DNA from: an uncultured Telmatospirillum sp.
GTDB lineage: Bacteria; Pseudomonadota; Alphaproteobacteria; Rhodospirillales; Magnetospirillaceae
DNA length: 49,311 nucleotides
NCBI GenBank assembly: GCA_903858635.1
Contig: CAIOJO010000413.1
Span: 1 to 49,311 of the forward strand
Direction: 5' to 3'
The position numbers and the translations under genes are program-made. The notes below the pieces were generated by a model, which worked only from the letters and a program-made list of their open reading frames with translations, was not told the DNA's origin and ran no database searches. Numbering within the stretch: the stretch's first letter is position 1; the number at the start of each line of letters is the position of its first letter. Shown piece by piece: positions 20,683 to 29,581 of the stretch.

Positions 20683-21705
20683 ATGGCGGATCCGCGTTTC
20701 TTCGCCAAGGCAGGCCCCTTCACCTTGGCGGAGCTCGCGCATCGCTGCGGTGCGGAGCTGGCGGCCGGCACCGACCCGGCCGGCGTGGTGGTGGATGTGG
20801 CGCCCCTGGACACGGCGGGCCCCGGGCAGATTTCCTTTCTCGATAACAAGAAATACGCCGACGCCTTCAGTCGCAGCAAAGCCGCGGCCTGCCTGCTCCA
20901 TCCCAGCATGGCAGGCAAGGCGCCGGCGGGCATGGGGCTGCTGTTGGCGCCCAATCCATATCGCTCTTATGCCCAGGTCGCACAGCTGTTCTATCCGCAG
21001 CCGGTGCCCGAGCCGTGGATCTCGCCGGCTGCGGTGGTCGACCCTTCCGCCGCATTGGGCGAGGGGGTCCGCCTCGAGCCGGGGGCCGTGGTCGGGGCGA
21101 ATGCCCGTCTGGGCGCGCGCTGCCACATCGGCCCCAACGCGGTGATCGGGGCGGGGGTGGAACTGGGCCAGGATTGCATGGTCGGCGCCGGTGCCTCGCT
21201 CAGCCATTGCATCGTCGGGCATCGGGTCAACATCTACCCGGGTGTTCGTATCGGCCAGGACGGTTTCGGTTTCGCCATGGGTCCCCAAGGTCACCTGAAG
21301 GTGCCGCAATTGGGCCGGGTGCTGATCGAGGACGATGTGGAAATCGGTGCCAATTGCACCATCGATCGGGGTGCCGGTCCCGATACGGTCATAGGTGCTG
21401 GCTGCAAGATTGATAATCTCGTCCAGATCGGGCACAACGTCCAACTTGGACGCGGTTGCGTACTGGTCGCCCAATCCGGCGTTTCGGGCAGTACGCGGCT
21501 TGGCGATCTCGTTGCGGTGGGTGGTCAGGCCGGAATAACCGGACATTTGCACATCGGTGCCGGAGCCCGCATCGGCGGGCAAAGCGGCGTGATGCGAGAC
21601 GTGGCGCCGGGCGAGACGGTCGGCGGCTCGCCGGCCGTATCGATGACCCAATGGCTCCGCCAGTCCGCTGTGTTGGGGCAGTTGACCCGTAAGAAGGGTC
21701 GATGA
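20683..21705 (+). CDS. lpxD: UDP-3-O-acylglucosamine N-acyltransferase
   Basis: 340 residues. The N-terminal uridine-binding domain (about 1-100, [13 protein letters not shown]) is followed by left-handed beta-helix hexapeptide repeats from about 108 ([19 protein letters not shown]) to 320. [16 protein letters not shown] contains the catalytic His region. It adds the second, N-linked acyl chain to the lipid A precursor. Five bases after skp and five before fabZ. Confidence 0.96.
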   Translation: MADPRFFAKAGPFTLAELAHRCGAELAAGTDPAGVVVDVAPLDTAGPGQISFLDNKKYADAFSRSKAAACLLHPSMAGKAPAGMGLLLAPNPYRSYAQVAQLFYPQPVPEPWISPAAVVDPSAALGEGVRLEPGAVVGANARLGARCHIGPNAVIGAGVELGQDCMVGAGASLSHCIVGHRVNIYPGVRIGQDGFGFAMGPQGHLKVPQLGRVLIEDDVEIGANCTIDRGAGPDTVIGAGCKIDNLVQIGHNVQLGRGCVLVAQSGVSGSTRLGDLVAVGGQAGITGHLHIGAGARIGGQSGVMRDVAPGETVGGSPAVSMTQWLRQSAVLGQLTRKKGR

Positions 21706-21709
21706 AGGA

Positions 21710-22183
21710 ATGAGCTGGATGGATACCGTGGAGAAGCGTACCGGCAAGGTGATCGACATCAACCGCGTCATGCAGATGATCCCCCATCGGTACCCATTCC
21801 TGATGGTGGACAAGGTGGTCGATGTGGTGCCCGACATCAGCGCGGTCGGGATCAAGAACGTCACCGTGTCCGAACCCCATTTCCAGGGACATTTCCCGCA
21901 GCGGCCGATCATGCCCGGGGTGCTGATCATCGAGGCGATGGCTCAGACTGCGGCCGTCCTGGTGGTCGAGACCTTGGGACCGGGGGCCGAGGGCAAGCTG
22001 GTCTATTTCATGTCGGTGGAGAATGCCCGTTTTCGCAAGCCGGTGGTTCCTGGCGACACCCTCTACATCCATGTGCACAAGCAACGCAGCCGCGGCAATG
22101 TCTGGAAATTCCGCGGTGAAGCCAAGGTGGACGGGGCGCTGATGGCGGAAGCGACCTACGCCGCCATGATCATGGACAGCTGA
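21710..22183 (+). CDS. fabZ: 3-hydroxyacyl-[ACP] dehydratase FabZ
   Basis: 157 residues of the hot-dog fold. [13 protein letters not shown] and [19 protein letters not shown] carry the catalytic His and Glu. It dehydrates 3-hydroxyacyl-ACP in fatty acid synthesis and competes with LpxA and LpxD for the same acyl-ACP pool, which explains its place between them. The last base is shared with the lpxA ATG. Confidence 0.97.
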   Translation: MSWMDTVEKRTGKVIDINRVMQMIPHRYPFLMVDKVVDVVPDISAVGIKNVTVSEPHFQGHFPQRPIMPGVLIIEAMAQTAAVLVVETLGPGAEGKLVYFMSVENARFRKPVVPGDTLYIHVHKQRSRGNVWKFRGEAKVDGALMAEATYAAMIMDS

Positions 22184-22983
22184 TGGCCGAGATTCATCCG
22201 ACTGCGATCGTCGCACCGGGCGCCACGATCGCCGCCAGCGCCGTCATCGGCCCTTTCTGCCTGGTCGGCAGCGCCGTCACCCTGGGCGAAGGCGTCCGCC
22301 TGATCTCCCATGTCTGCGTCGATGGCACCACCAGCATCGGCGAGGGAACGGTGGTCTATCCCTTCGCTTCGCTCGGCCATCGCCCACAGGATCTGAAATA
22401 CAAGGGCGAACCCAGCAGCCTGGTGATCGGTCGCAACAACCAGATCCGCGAGCAGGTCACCATGAACCCCGGCACCGAGGGGGGCGGCATGATCACCCGC
22501 GTCGGCGACAACGGCCTGTTCATGGTGGGGGCCCATGTGGCCCATGATTGCCAGGTCGGCGACGGCGTCATCTTCGCCAACAACGCGACCTTGGCCGGTC
22601 ATGTCTCGGTCGGCGACTATGTGGTTCTGGGCGGGCTGTCGGCCGTCCATCAGTTCGTCCGGGTCGGGCGGCATGTGATGGTGGGCGGCATGACCGGGGT
22701 CGAGAACGACGTCATTCCCTATGCCACGGTGACCGGCAACCGGGCCCATCTGTCGGGGCTGAACCTGATCGGCTTGAAGCGGCGCGGCTATGACCGCGAG
22801 GTCATCCACGCGCTGCGTAACGCCTATCGCCTATTGTTCGCCCCGGAAGGCACCATGGGCGAGCGCATGGAAGAGGTGGCCGAGCAATTCAAAGGGGTGG
22901 CGCCGGTGATGGAGATCGTCGACTTCATCCGCGCCGACAGCTCCCGCTCGATCTGCCAGCCGAATCTGGAGAATGCCGCTTAG
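22183..22983 (+). CDS. lpxA: UDP-N-acetylglucosamine O-acyltransferase
   Basis: 266 residues: a beta-helix of hexapeptide repeats ([20 protein letters not shown]) and a helical C-terminus. [13 protein letters not shown] includes the catalytic His. It performs the first acylation of lipid A synthesis. The ATG shares one base with the fabZ stop. A palindromic repeat lies between this gene and lpxI. Confidence 0.97.
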   Translation: MAEIHPTAIVAPGATIAASAVIGPFCLVGSAVTLGEGVRLISHVCVDGTTSIGEGTVVYPFASLGHRPQDLKYKGEPSSLVIGRNNQIREQVTMNPGTEGGGMITRVGDNGLFMVGAHVAHDCQVGDGVIFANNATLAGHVSVGDYVVLGGLSAVHQFVRVGRHVMVGGMTGVENDVIPYATVTGNRAHLSGLNLIGLKRRGYDREVIHALRNAYRLLFAPEGTMGERMEEVAEQFKGVAPVMEIVDFIRADSSRSICQPNLENAA

Positions 22984-23050
22984 GGCTGAGAGGCACCACG
23001 AAAGCGCGAAGGCGAAGACTTGTCCCATGATCCTTTGTGCTTGCTCTCTT

Positions 23051-23114
23051 TCGTCAACCCCGCGCAGGCGGGGGGCAATAGCGCCGCTGGATACCCGCTT
23101 TCGCGGGTATGACG
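23051..23114. repeat. Bipartite palindromic intergenic repeat, copy 2
   Basis: A divergent copy of the element at 5860-5923: a TCGTCA edge, a CCCCGC-GCGGGG hairpin, a TACCCGC-GCGGGTA hairpin, then TGACGG. It sits between lpxA and lpxI, inside an otherwise tightly packed operon. Confidence 0.7.
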
Positions 23115-23125
23115 GGGCTCTCTGA

Positions 23126-23956
23126 ATGTCCACCCCCCCCAAACTCGGCATCGTTGCCGGTGGTGGGCCGTTGCCGGCTCGGCTGGTGGCCACCTGCCGG
23201 GCGCAGGGCCGTCCGTTGTTCGTTCTGGCCCTGTCCGGCCATGCCGACGCCGCCCTGCTGGCTGACGCGCCACAGGCCTGGATTCGCATGGGCGAGGCCG
23301 GCAAGGGGATGGAGATCCTGCACGACCACGCGGTCGAAGAGGTGGTGATGGCCGGTCCGGTGCGGCGGCCCACCCTGCGCGACCTGCGGCCCGATTGGCG
23401 GACGGCGCGTTTCTTCGCCCGGATCGGACTGAAGGCGCTGGGTGACGACGGTCTGCTGAAAGCGGTCATCGCCGAATTGGAGGGCGAGGGGTTTCGGGTG
23501 GTCGGCCTGCACAGCATTCTCGGCGATTTGTTGGCCGAGGCCGGGCCGTGGGGTGCGGTGCAACCGGATGACCAGGCGTGGAGCGATATCCGGCGAGGAG
23601 CCGAGGTGGTCCGCGGCCTGGGAAGGCTCGATGTCGGGCAGGCGGTGGTGGTCCAGCAGGGGATCGTGCTGGCCGTCGAGGCGGTGGAAGGTACCGATGC
23701 CATGCTGCGCCGTTCCGGCGAGTTGAAGCGCGAGGGGGTCGGCGGGGTCATGGTCAAGCTGGCCAAACCGGGGCAGGAACGGCGGGTCGACCTGCCGACC
23801 ATCGGCGTCGGCACGGTCGCGGGCTGCGCCGCCGCCGGCCTGCGCGGTATTGCCGTCGAGGCCGGCTCGACCTTGGTGGTCGACCGCCCGGCGGTGATCG
23901 CCGCGGCCGATGCGGCCGGGCTGTTCCTCTGCGGCATCGCCGCCGAGGGCCCATGA
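23126..23956 (+). CDS. lpxI: UDP-2,3-diacylglucosamine diphosphatase LpxI
   Basis: 276 residues. LGIVAGGGPLPARL opens the protein as in DUF1009/LpxI, and the C-terminal domain has VVVQQGIVLAVEAVEGTDAM and VKLAKPGQERRVDLPTIGVG. It cleaves UDP-2,3-diacylglucosamine to lipid X, replacing LpxH in alphaproteobacteria. It is encoded between lpxA and lpxB, matching its step, and its stop overlaps the lpxB ATG by four bases. Confidence 0.95.
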   Translation: MSTPPKLGIVAGGGPLPARLVATCRAQGRPLFVLALSGHADAALLADAPQAWIRMGEAGKGMEILHDHAVEEVVMAGPVRRPTLRDLRPDWRTARFFARIGLKALGDDGLLKAVIAELEGEGFRVVGLHSILGDLLAEAGPWGAVQPDDQAWSDIRRGAEVVRGLGRLDVGQAVVVQQGIVLAVEAVEGTDAMLRRSGELKREGVGGVMVKLAKPGQERRVDLPTIGVGTVAGCAAAGLRGIAVEAGSTLVVDRPAVIAAADAAGLFLCGIAAEGP

Positions 23957-25122
23957 CCCGGCGCCTGATCTATATCATCGCGGGCGAGCCCTCCGGCGAT
24001 CTGCTGGCGGCGCGACTGATGGCGGCGCTCAAGGCGTGCTGCGACGGCGACATCGCTTTTGCCGGGATCGGCGGCGAGGCCATGCGCGAGGAGGGGCTGG
24101 ACAGCCTGTTCCCGCAGGCCGACCTTGCCGTCATGGGACTGGCCGAAGTGCTGCCGCGACTGCCGCGCATCATGCGCCGGTTGAAGCAGACGATGGCCGA
24201 CATCCTGACCAGGCGTCCCGATGCCATCGTTACCGTCGATTCCTGGGGGTTCAACGGCCGCATCGCGAAGAAGCTCAAGGCGCTGGGCGTCAACCGGCCG
24301 CGCATCCATTATGTGGCGCCGATGGTGTGGGCGTGGAAAGAGAAGCGGGTCCATCAGCTGGCCCGGTCGGTTCATCTTCTGCTCTGCCTGTTGCCGAATG
24401 AGCCGCCGCATTTCCAGCGGGTCGGCTTGAACGCTGTTCATGTCGGCCATTCCATTCTGGAAAGCGGCGCCGACCGGGGCGACGGCGCGGGTTTTCGGGC
24501 GCGGCATGGCATCGCCGAGACGCAGCCATTGCTGAGCGTATTGCCGGGCAGCCGGCATCTGGAGACCTCGCGGCTGCTGCCGGTGTTCCGTCAGACGGTG
24601 GCACGGCTGGCGGAGCTGCGGCCCGGGTTCGCGGTGGTGATGCCGACCGTCGAGACGGTGGCCGACGAAGTCGCCCGGGCGGTGGCCGATTGGCCGGTGC
24701 CGGTGACCATCGTCAAGGGCGCCGCCGAGCGCTATGACGCCTTCGCCGCGTCGCAGGCCGCCCTGGCCGCCTCGGGCACGGTGGCGCTGGAGCTGGCTTT
24801 GGCGCGCCTGCCAATGGTCATTGCCTATCGAGTGGCGCCGGCCACCGCATTTCTGCTGCGTCGGCTGGTCAAGATACCCTATGCGAGCCTGCTCAACCTG
24901 GTGATGAACCGAGCGGTGGTGCCCGAATTTTTGCAGGATGATTGCCGGCCCGAAGCCCTTGCCACGGCGCTCATTCGGCTGCTGGACGGCGAGGCGGAAC
25001 GTGAGGCACAACTGTCTGGAGCAGCCGAGGCGCTGAAGCGGCTGGGCCGCGGCGACGAGAGCCCGAGCCACCGGGCTGCCTCTGAGATACTCAAACTGAT
25101 GGAGGATTGGGAGACGCAATGA
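23953..25122 (+). CDS. lpxB: Lipid-A-disaccharide synthase
   Basis: 389 residues. IYIIAGEPSGDLLAARLM is the N-terminal signature, followed by HYVAPMVWAWKEKR and the sugar-nucleotide site region LPGSRHLETSRLLPVF and ASGTVALELALARLPMV. It joins lipid X and UDP-diacylglucosamine. ATG 23953 overlaps lpxI; its stop overlaps the glyoxalase start by four bases. Confidence 0.96.
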   Translation: MTRRLIYIIAGEPSGDLLAARLMAALKACCDGDIAFAGIGGEAMREEGLDSLFPQADLAVMGLAEVLPRLPRIMRRLKQTMADILTRRPDAIVTVDSWGFNGRIAKKLKALGVNRPRIHYVAPMVWAWKEKRVHQLARSVHLLLCLLPNEPPHFQRVGLNAVHVGHSILESGADRGDGAGFRARHGIAETQPLLSVLPGSRHLETSRLLPVFRQTVARLAELRPGFAVVMPTVETVADEVARAVADWPVPVTIVKGAAERYDAFAASQAALAASGTVALELALARLPMVIAYRVAPATAFLLRRLVKIPYASLLNLVMNRAVVPEFLQDDCRPEALATALIRLLDGEAEREAQLSGAAEALKRLGRGDESPSHRAASEILKLMEDWETQ

Positions 25123-25520
25123 ATACCGAGCGGTTTCGTTTGCTGCATACCATGATCCGGGTCCGCGACCTGGATAAGTCCCTCGATTTCTACACCCGCC
25201 ACCTCGGCATGCGCCTGCTGCGCCGCAATGATTTTCCCGAGGGCAAGTTCACCTTGGCCTTCGTCGGATACGGTGCCGAAGAAGACCACAGCGTGGTCGA
25301 ACTGACCTTCAATTGGGACCAAGCGGAGCCCTACGAACTGGGCAGCGGATTCGGCCATCTTGCCATTGCTGTGCCGGACATTTACGCCACCTGTGACGCC
25401 CTGGCTGCGGCCGGCGTCAAGATTCCGCGTCCGCCCGGGCCGATGAAGCACAGCAGCACGGTCATTGCCTTCGTCGAGGATCCCGACGGCTATAAGATTG
25501 AGTTGATCGAGAAGAAGTGA
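25119..25520 (+). CDS. gloA: Lactoylglutathione lyase (glyoxalase I)
   Basis: 133 residues of the VOC fold. Metal ligands are visible as His in LLHTMIRVRDLDKS, Glu in VVELTFNW, His in GFGHLAIAV and Glu in YKIELIEKK. It turns the methylglyoxal-glutathione adduct into S-lactoylglutathione. ATG 25119 overlaps the lpxB stop and GGAGGATTGGGAG provides a ribosome site; an in-frame TTG at 25107 is less likely. Confidence 0.94.
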   Translation: MNTERFRLLHTMIRVRDLDKSLDFYTRHLGMRLLRRNDFPEGKFTLAFVGYGAEEDHSVVELTFNWDQAEPYELGSGFGHLAIAVPDIYATCDALAAAGVKIPRPPGPMKHSSTVIAFVEDPDGYKIELIEKK

Positions 25521-25607
25521 GGTTCCGAACCCTCGCCCGCTTGCGGGAGAGGGGGGTGTGCTTACCGTCTAGAGTAGTCCGCGATAGCACGGGCTCGATA
25601 GTTCCAT

Positions 25608-25692
25608 TCGTCATTCCCGCGTAGGCGGGAATCCACCGGCGGTTCCGCTGTCGGGGCGTTGACATGGACCCCCGCCTTCGCGGGGGTGACGA
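25608..25692. repeat. Bipartite palindromic intergenic repeat, copy 3
   Basis: Closely like 5860-5923: TCGTCATTCCCGC hairpin, a longer spacer with GTTGACATGGACC, the CCCCCGCCTTCGCGGGGG hairpin and TGACGA. It lies between convergent gloA and the gltA side. About 85 bases upstream, at 25523-25556, is another small CCCGC-GCGGG palindrome of a different type. Confidence 0.8.
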
Positions 25693-25707
25693 ATTTCAGT
25701 TCAAATT

Positions 25708-25815
25708 CTAGCGATAGTTCAGCGCCGTCACCACGGCGACGGCGGCGAGAAGGGCCAGGCTCAGCCACTTGATTCGCGGATTCTGGGGTGACCGGTTGTC
25801 GTTGGCCGGGGTCAA
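25708..25815 (-). CDS. Possible small single-span membrane peptide
   Basis: A 35-residue frame from a TTG: a polar head with PANDNRSPQNPRIKW, then one hydrophobic helix (LSLALLAAVAVVTAL) and a short NYR tail. It begins just after the hairpin that ends gltA. The helix and basic boundary look protein-like, but there is no convincing ribosome site, and I do not recognise a family. Low confidence. Confidence 0.25.
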   Translation of the reverse strand: MTPANDNRSPQNPRIKWLSLALLAAVAVVTALNYR

Positions 25816-25834
25816 CCGCCATGCGGCAAGGGGT

Positions 25835-25859
25835 GGGGCCGCGCGCTGGGCGCGGCCCC
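25835..25859 (-). terminator. Hairpin downstream of gltA
   Basis: A perfect 10-base GC stem (GGGGCCGCGC / GCGCGGCCCC) with a 5-base loop lies about 30 bases after the gltA stop. The downstream T-run on the minus strand is poor (CACCCCTTG), so it is a moderate terminator at best. Confidence 0.5.
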
Positions 25860-25888
25860 CTTGCTGACCGTTCGGAAGTTGCAGGTGC

Positions 25889-27217
25889 TCAGCCACGAGC
25901 ATGCAGCGGAACGTAGTTCCGCTTGGTGGCACCCGTATAAAGCTGACGCGGACGACCGATCTTCTGCTGAGGATCGCCGATCATCTCGTTCCACTGGGCG
26001 ACCCAGCCGGTGGTACGGGCGACGGCGAACAGCGAAGTGAACAGGCTGACCGGAATGCCCATGGCCCGGAAGATGATGCCCGAATAGAAGTCGACGTTCG
26101 GGTACAGCTTCTTCTCGACGAAATAGGGATCCTCGAGAGCGATGCGCTCGAGTTCCATGGCCAGTTCGAGCAGGGGCTCGTCGCGCACCCCCAACTCGTC
26201 CAGCACCTCGTGGCAGGTGCGCTGCATGACCTTGGCGCGCGGGTCGTAATTCTTGTAGACGCGATGGCCAAAGCCCATCAGGCGGAAGTTGTCGTTCTTG
26301 TCCTTGGCCCGCTTGATGAACTCGGGGATGCGGTCCTTCGAACCGATCTGGTAGAGCATGTTGAGCACCGCCTCATTGGCGCCGCCATGGGCGGGACCCC
26401 ACAGGGAAGCGATGCCGGCGGCGATGCAGGCGTAAGGATTGGCACCCGACGACCCCGCCAGACGAACCGTCGAGGTCGAAGCATTCTGCTCGTGATCGGC
26501 GTGCAGGATGAGGATGCGGTCCATCGCCTTGGCCAGAACCGGGCTCACCTTGTAGGGCTCGCAGGGCGTGGCGAACATCATGTGGAGGAAGTTTTCGGCA
26601 AAGGACAGGTCGTTGCGCGGATAGATGAACGGCTGGCCGATGGCATATTTGTAGGCCCAGGCGGCGATCGTCGGCATCTTGGCGATCAGCCGGTAGCTGG
26701 CGACCATCCGCTGGTGCGGATCGTTGATGTCCAGGCTGTCATGATAGAAGGCCGACAGGGCGCCCACCACACCGCACATCACGGCCATCGGGTGCGCGTC
26801 GCGACGGAACCCGCGATAGAGGTAGTTGATCTGCTCATGCACCATGGTGTGGTGCACGATGTCGTCTTCGAACTTCTTCTTCTGCGGGGCGGTCGGCAAC
26901 TCACCCTTGAGCAGCAGATGGCAGACTTCCAGGTAGTCGGATTGTTCGGCCAGCTGGTCGATCGGATAGCCGCGGTGCAGCAGGACGCCGACATCGCCAT
27001 CGATATAAGTGATCTTCGATTCGCAGGACCCGGTCGAGGTATAGCCCGGGTCATAAGTGAAGTGATCCGTCTCGGCATAAAGCGCGCGCGTATCGATTAC
27101 CTTCGGCCCGATCGTGCCGGAGAGAAGCGGAAACTCATACGACTTCCCATTGCTATTGTCGATGAGTGTTACCGTCTCCTTCGATCCCGCACCGGCGGTC
27201 TTAACGTTGTCTGTCAT
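25889..27217 (-). CDS. gltA: Citrate synthase
   Basis: 442 residues, the long type II form. [20 protein letters not shown] and [16 protein letters not shown] carry the first catalytic His; [17 protein letters not shown] the second; [16 protein letters not shown] the catalytic Asp. It condenses oxaloacetate and acetyl-CoA in the TCA cycle. The start is ATG 27217 (MTDNVKTAG) with GGGAGTGGGAGAG upstream. It lies downstream of gltX on the same strand, 81 bases apart. Confidence 0.97.
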   Translation of the reverse strand: MTDNVKTAGAGSKETVTLIDNSNGKSYEFPLLSGTIGPKVIDTRALYAETDHFTYDPGYTSTGSCESKITYIDGDVGVLLHRGYPIDQLAEQSDYLEVCHLLLKGELPTAPQKKKFEDDIVHHTMVHEQINYLYRGFRRDAHPMAVMCGVVGALSAFYHDSLDINDPHQRMVASYRLIAKMPTIAAWAYKYAIGQPFIYPRNDLSFAENFLHMMFATPCEPYKVSPVLAKAMDRILILHADHEQNASTSTVRLAGSSGANPYACIAAGIASLWGPAHGGANEAVLNMLYQIGSKDRIPEFIKRAKDKNDNFRLMGFGHRVYKNYDPRAKVMQRTCHEVLDELGVRDEPLLELAMELERIALEDPYFVEKKLYPNVDFYSGIIFRAMGIPVSLFTSLFAVARTTGWVAQWNEMIGDPQQKIGRPRQLYTGATKRNYVPLHARG

Positions 27218-27298
27218 CTCTCCCACTCCCTGACTTTCGCTGATAACGACCGCGTGCCGTTGCGTCGGACGACCGCAGCAAACCTTACTAACACCCCG

Positions 27299-28711
27299 TC
27301 ACAAGACGTCGCCGATACGGCCAAGGCATTCCTCGCGACCGAGAATCTGCATGACTTCGAATATTGGAGGCGAGACGGTTGATCCGGAAAGCGCAGCCCG
27401 CAGCGGTTGTGCCAGCGTGCCCAGCTTGAGCCCCCCGGCTTCCACAAACCGCCTGGCCTCATCCTCGAGCGTATCCTGCCGCCAGTTTCGCACTGCGGCA
27501 AGACTTTGTGCGAATGCAGCGAGCGTTTCCTTGCCGGCCCCATCCAATTGTTTGGCCGCCTTGTCGTCGAGCCGCAGCGGCCGTCGCGCGACATAGAAGA
27601 CGGCGCCTTCCGCCAAGTCCAGCAAGGTCTTGGCCCGGTCCTTGAGGCTTGGCATAGCCTCGATCAGGCGGCGCTTGTCTGCTTCGTCGAGGGTTCGCCC
27701 GACCAGGCCCTCCAGGCGCGGAACGACCAGCCCGGCCAGCCGCTCGTCGGTCGACTGGCGGATATAATGGCCGTTGAGGCTGGTCAGCTTGGCCATGTCG
27801 AAGCGCGACGGCGAGCGGCCGATGCCATCCAGTTCAAACCAGGCGATGGCCTGTTCGGTGGACATGATCTCGTCGTCGCCATGCGACCATCCAAGGCGCA
27901 GCAGATAGTTGCGCAGCGCTTCCGGCAGGAAGCCCATGTCGCGATAGGCCTCGGCGCCCAGCGCCCCGTGCCGCTTCGACAGCTTGGCGCCGTCGGGACC
28001 GTGGATCAGGGGGATATGGGCGAATTCCGGAATCGGCCAGTCGCAGGCGCGGTACAGCTGGATCTGGCGGAAGGCATTGGTCAGGTGGTCGTCGCCGCGG
28101 ATGACATGGGTGATCGCCATGTCATGGTCGTCGACCACCACCGACAGCATATAGGTCGGCGTGCCATCGGCCCGCAGCAGCACCATGTCGTCCATCTGCG
28201 CATTGGCGACCCGCACTTCGCCTTGGACACGGTCCTGCAGCACGGTCTCGCCGTCGCGCGGCGCCTTCAGGCGGATCGTCGGGGGGACACCGGGCGGCGC
28301 CTCGGCCGGATCGCGATCGCGCCAGCGGCCGTCATACATGGGCAGGCCCTTGGCCTTCTGCTCGGCCCGCATCGCCTCCAATTCCTGATGCGTGCAGTAG
28401 CAGTGATAGGCCTTGCCTTCGGCCAGCAGCTGATGCGCGACCTCGGCATGCCGGGCGGCCCGGGCGAATTGAAATACCGGGGGTTCGTCCCAATCGAGGC
28501 CGAGCCAACTCAGACCGTCGAAAATGGCGTCGACGGCGGCCTCGGTGGAGCGGGCGCGGTCGGTATCCTCGATGCGAAGCAGGAATTTGCCGCCGTTATG
28601 CCGTGCAAACAGCCAGTTGAACAGTGCCGTGCGGGCGCCGCCGATATGCAGGAAGCCGGTAGGGGACGGAGCAAAGCGCGTGACTGGGGCGGAAGCATTG
28701 GCGGAAGACAT
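27299..28711 (-). CDS. gltX: Glutamyl-tRNA synthetase
   Basis: 470 residues. [20 protein letters not shown] is the class I HIGH motif and [12 protein letters not shown] the KMSKS motif. It charges tRNA-Glu. Because a glutaminyl-tRNA synthetase gene is also present here, it may not need to mischarge tRNA-Gln, but the anticodon-binding region cannot settle that by eye. The start is ATG 28711; the preceding GTGTCCCTCCCCGTG holds a possible ribosome site. Confidence 0.96.
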   Translation of the reverse strand: MSSANASAPVTRFAPSPTGFLHIGGARTALFNWLFARHNGGKFLLRIEDTDRARSTEAAVDAIFDGLSWLGLDWDEPPVFQFARAARHAEVAHQLLAEGKAYHCYCTHQELEAMRAEQKAKGLPMYDGRWRDRDPAEAPPGVPPTIRLKAPRDGETVLQDRVQGEVRVANAQMDDMVLLRADGTPTYMLSVVVDDHDMAITHVIRGDDHLTNAFRQIQLYRACDWPIPEFAHIPLIHGPDGAKLSKRHGALGAEAYRDMGFLPEALRNYLLRLGWSHGDDEIMSTEQAIAWFELDGIGRSPSRFDMAKLTSLNGHYIRQSTDERLAGLVVPRLEGLVGRTLDEADKRRLIEAMPSLKDRAKTLLDLAEGAVFYVARRPLRLDDKAAKQLDGAGKETLAAFAQSLAAVRNWRQDTLEDEARRFVEAGGLKLGTLAQPLRAALSGSTVSPPIFEVMQILGREECLGRIGDVL

Positions 28712-28859
28712 CACGGGGAGGGACACCTCGAGACTGCGTGGGACGCGGCGCGACCCGTGTTTAGCACACTCCCCGTCCTCTTTCATCCCCGCGATTGCTT
28801 GCCCGATTCAACTATCGTTTCTGGTCGCCTCATACCAACCTGGGGATGAGCATTATCGG

Positions 28860-29465
28860 TCAAGGCGCGTCGGAGAGTTGCCCGGCGGCGGGCGGTGGCA
28901 ACACCACTTCCCGCGCTCCCTTGTCCAGCAGGTCCTTCAGCACCGCCAGCCGATCGGCCAATTGGCTTCGCTCGCGGGCCTGGACGTCGGGCGGATCGGC
29001 GCTGTCGGGAATGTGGCGCAAGGAGTCCAGCCCGTGGCGGGCGATCAGGCGGAGCGTGGTGTCGCCGCGTTGGGCCAAGGCATCGAGGGCGGCGACCTGC
29101 GCCTCTGGTTGGTCGTGGAAGGTGGTTCGCAGGTAAATCTGCAGATCATGCCCGTCTTTATTGAAAAAGTTATAGAGGTCTTTGTCCTGCTCGCTGATCT
29201 CGATGAGAGTGCTATACACGATCCAACCAAGGGCAAATTCTGACACATTCTGCCCTTGCCGCGTGTGCTGCAAATATTTATTAATTGTTTGGGAATCCTG
29301 GATCAAAGACTGGCGGAAGTCCTCCATCTCCTCCCGGTCGGGACCGGTGGTCGCGACGCTGGTGGATTGGCAGCCGGTCGCCAGGAGCAGGCCTGCCGCG
29401 GCCACGGCCATCCCCAAGATCAAGGTGAGCCGGCGCGTCAGGGAAGGGGTCTGCTGTGCACGCAT
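28860..29465 (-). CDS. Putative lipoprotein of unknown function
   Basis: 201 residues. LILGMAVAAAGLLLATGCQS is a lipoprotein signal with the lipobox LATGC, so Cys32 would be lipidated. The rest is helical and charged (NKYLQHTRQGQNVSEFALGW, then ERSQLADRLAVLKDLLDKGA), with a Pro-rich end. I recognise no family. It is divergent from comEC, with 116 bases between, where both promoters must lie. It is close to gltX on the same strand but separated by about 150 bases. Confidence 0.75.
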   Translation of the reverse strand: MRAQQTPSLTRRLTLILGMAVAAAGLLLATGCQSTSVATTGPDREEMEDFRQSLIQDSQTINKYLQHTRQGQNVSEFALGWIVYSTLIEISEQDKDLYNFFNKDGHDLQIYLRTTFHDQPEAQVAALDALAQRGDTTLRLIARHGLDSLRHIPDSADPPDVQARERSQLADRLAVLKDLLDKGAREVVLPPPAAGQLSDAP

Positions 29466-29581
29466 CGCCGGGGACCGCCCTATGCCAACAGTTATACCTG
29501 GACCATAGCAAATATGTAGGGCGACACCGAACATTTCGGAATGATGCCGGTACCGGGGCGTAAGTCGATCGGGGCCGGGCA

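Noticed and set aside
22831-25119. Long minus-strand frame opposite lpxI and lpxB
   Set aside because: Antisense to two well-identified genes; no motifs.
5860-25692. Palindromic repeats considered as a CRISPR array
   Set aside because: Copies are kilobases apart, without regular spacers or cas genes.
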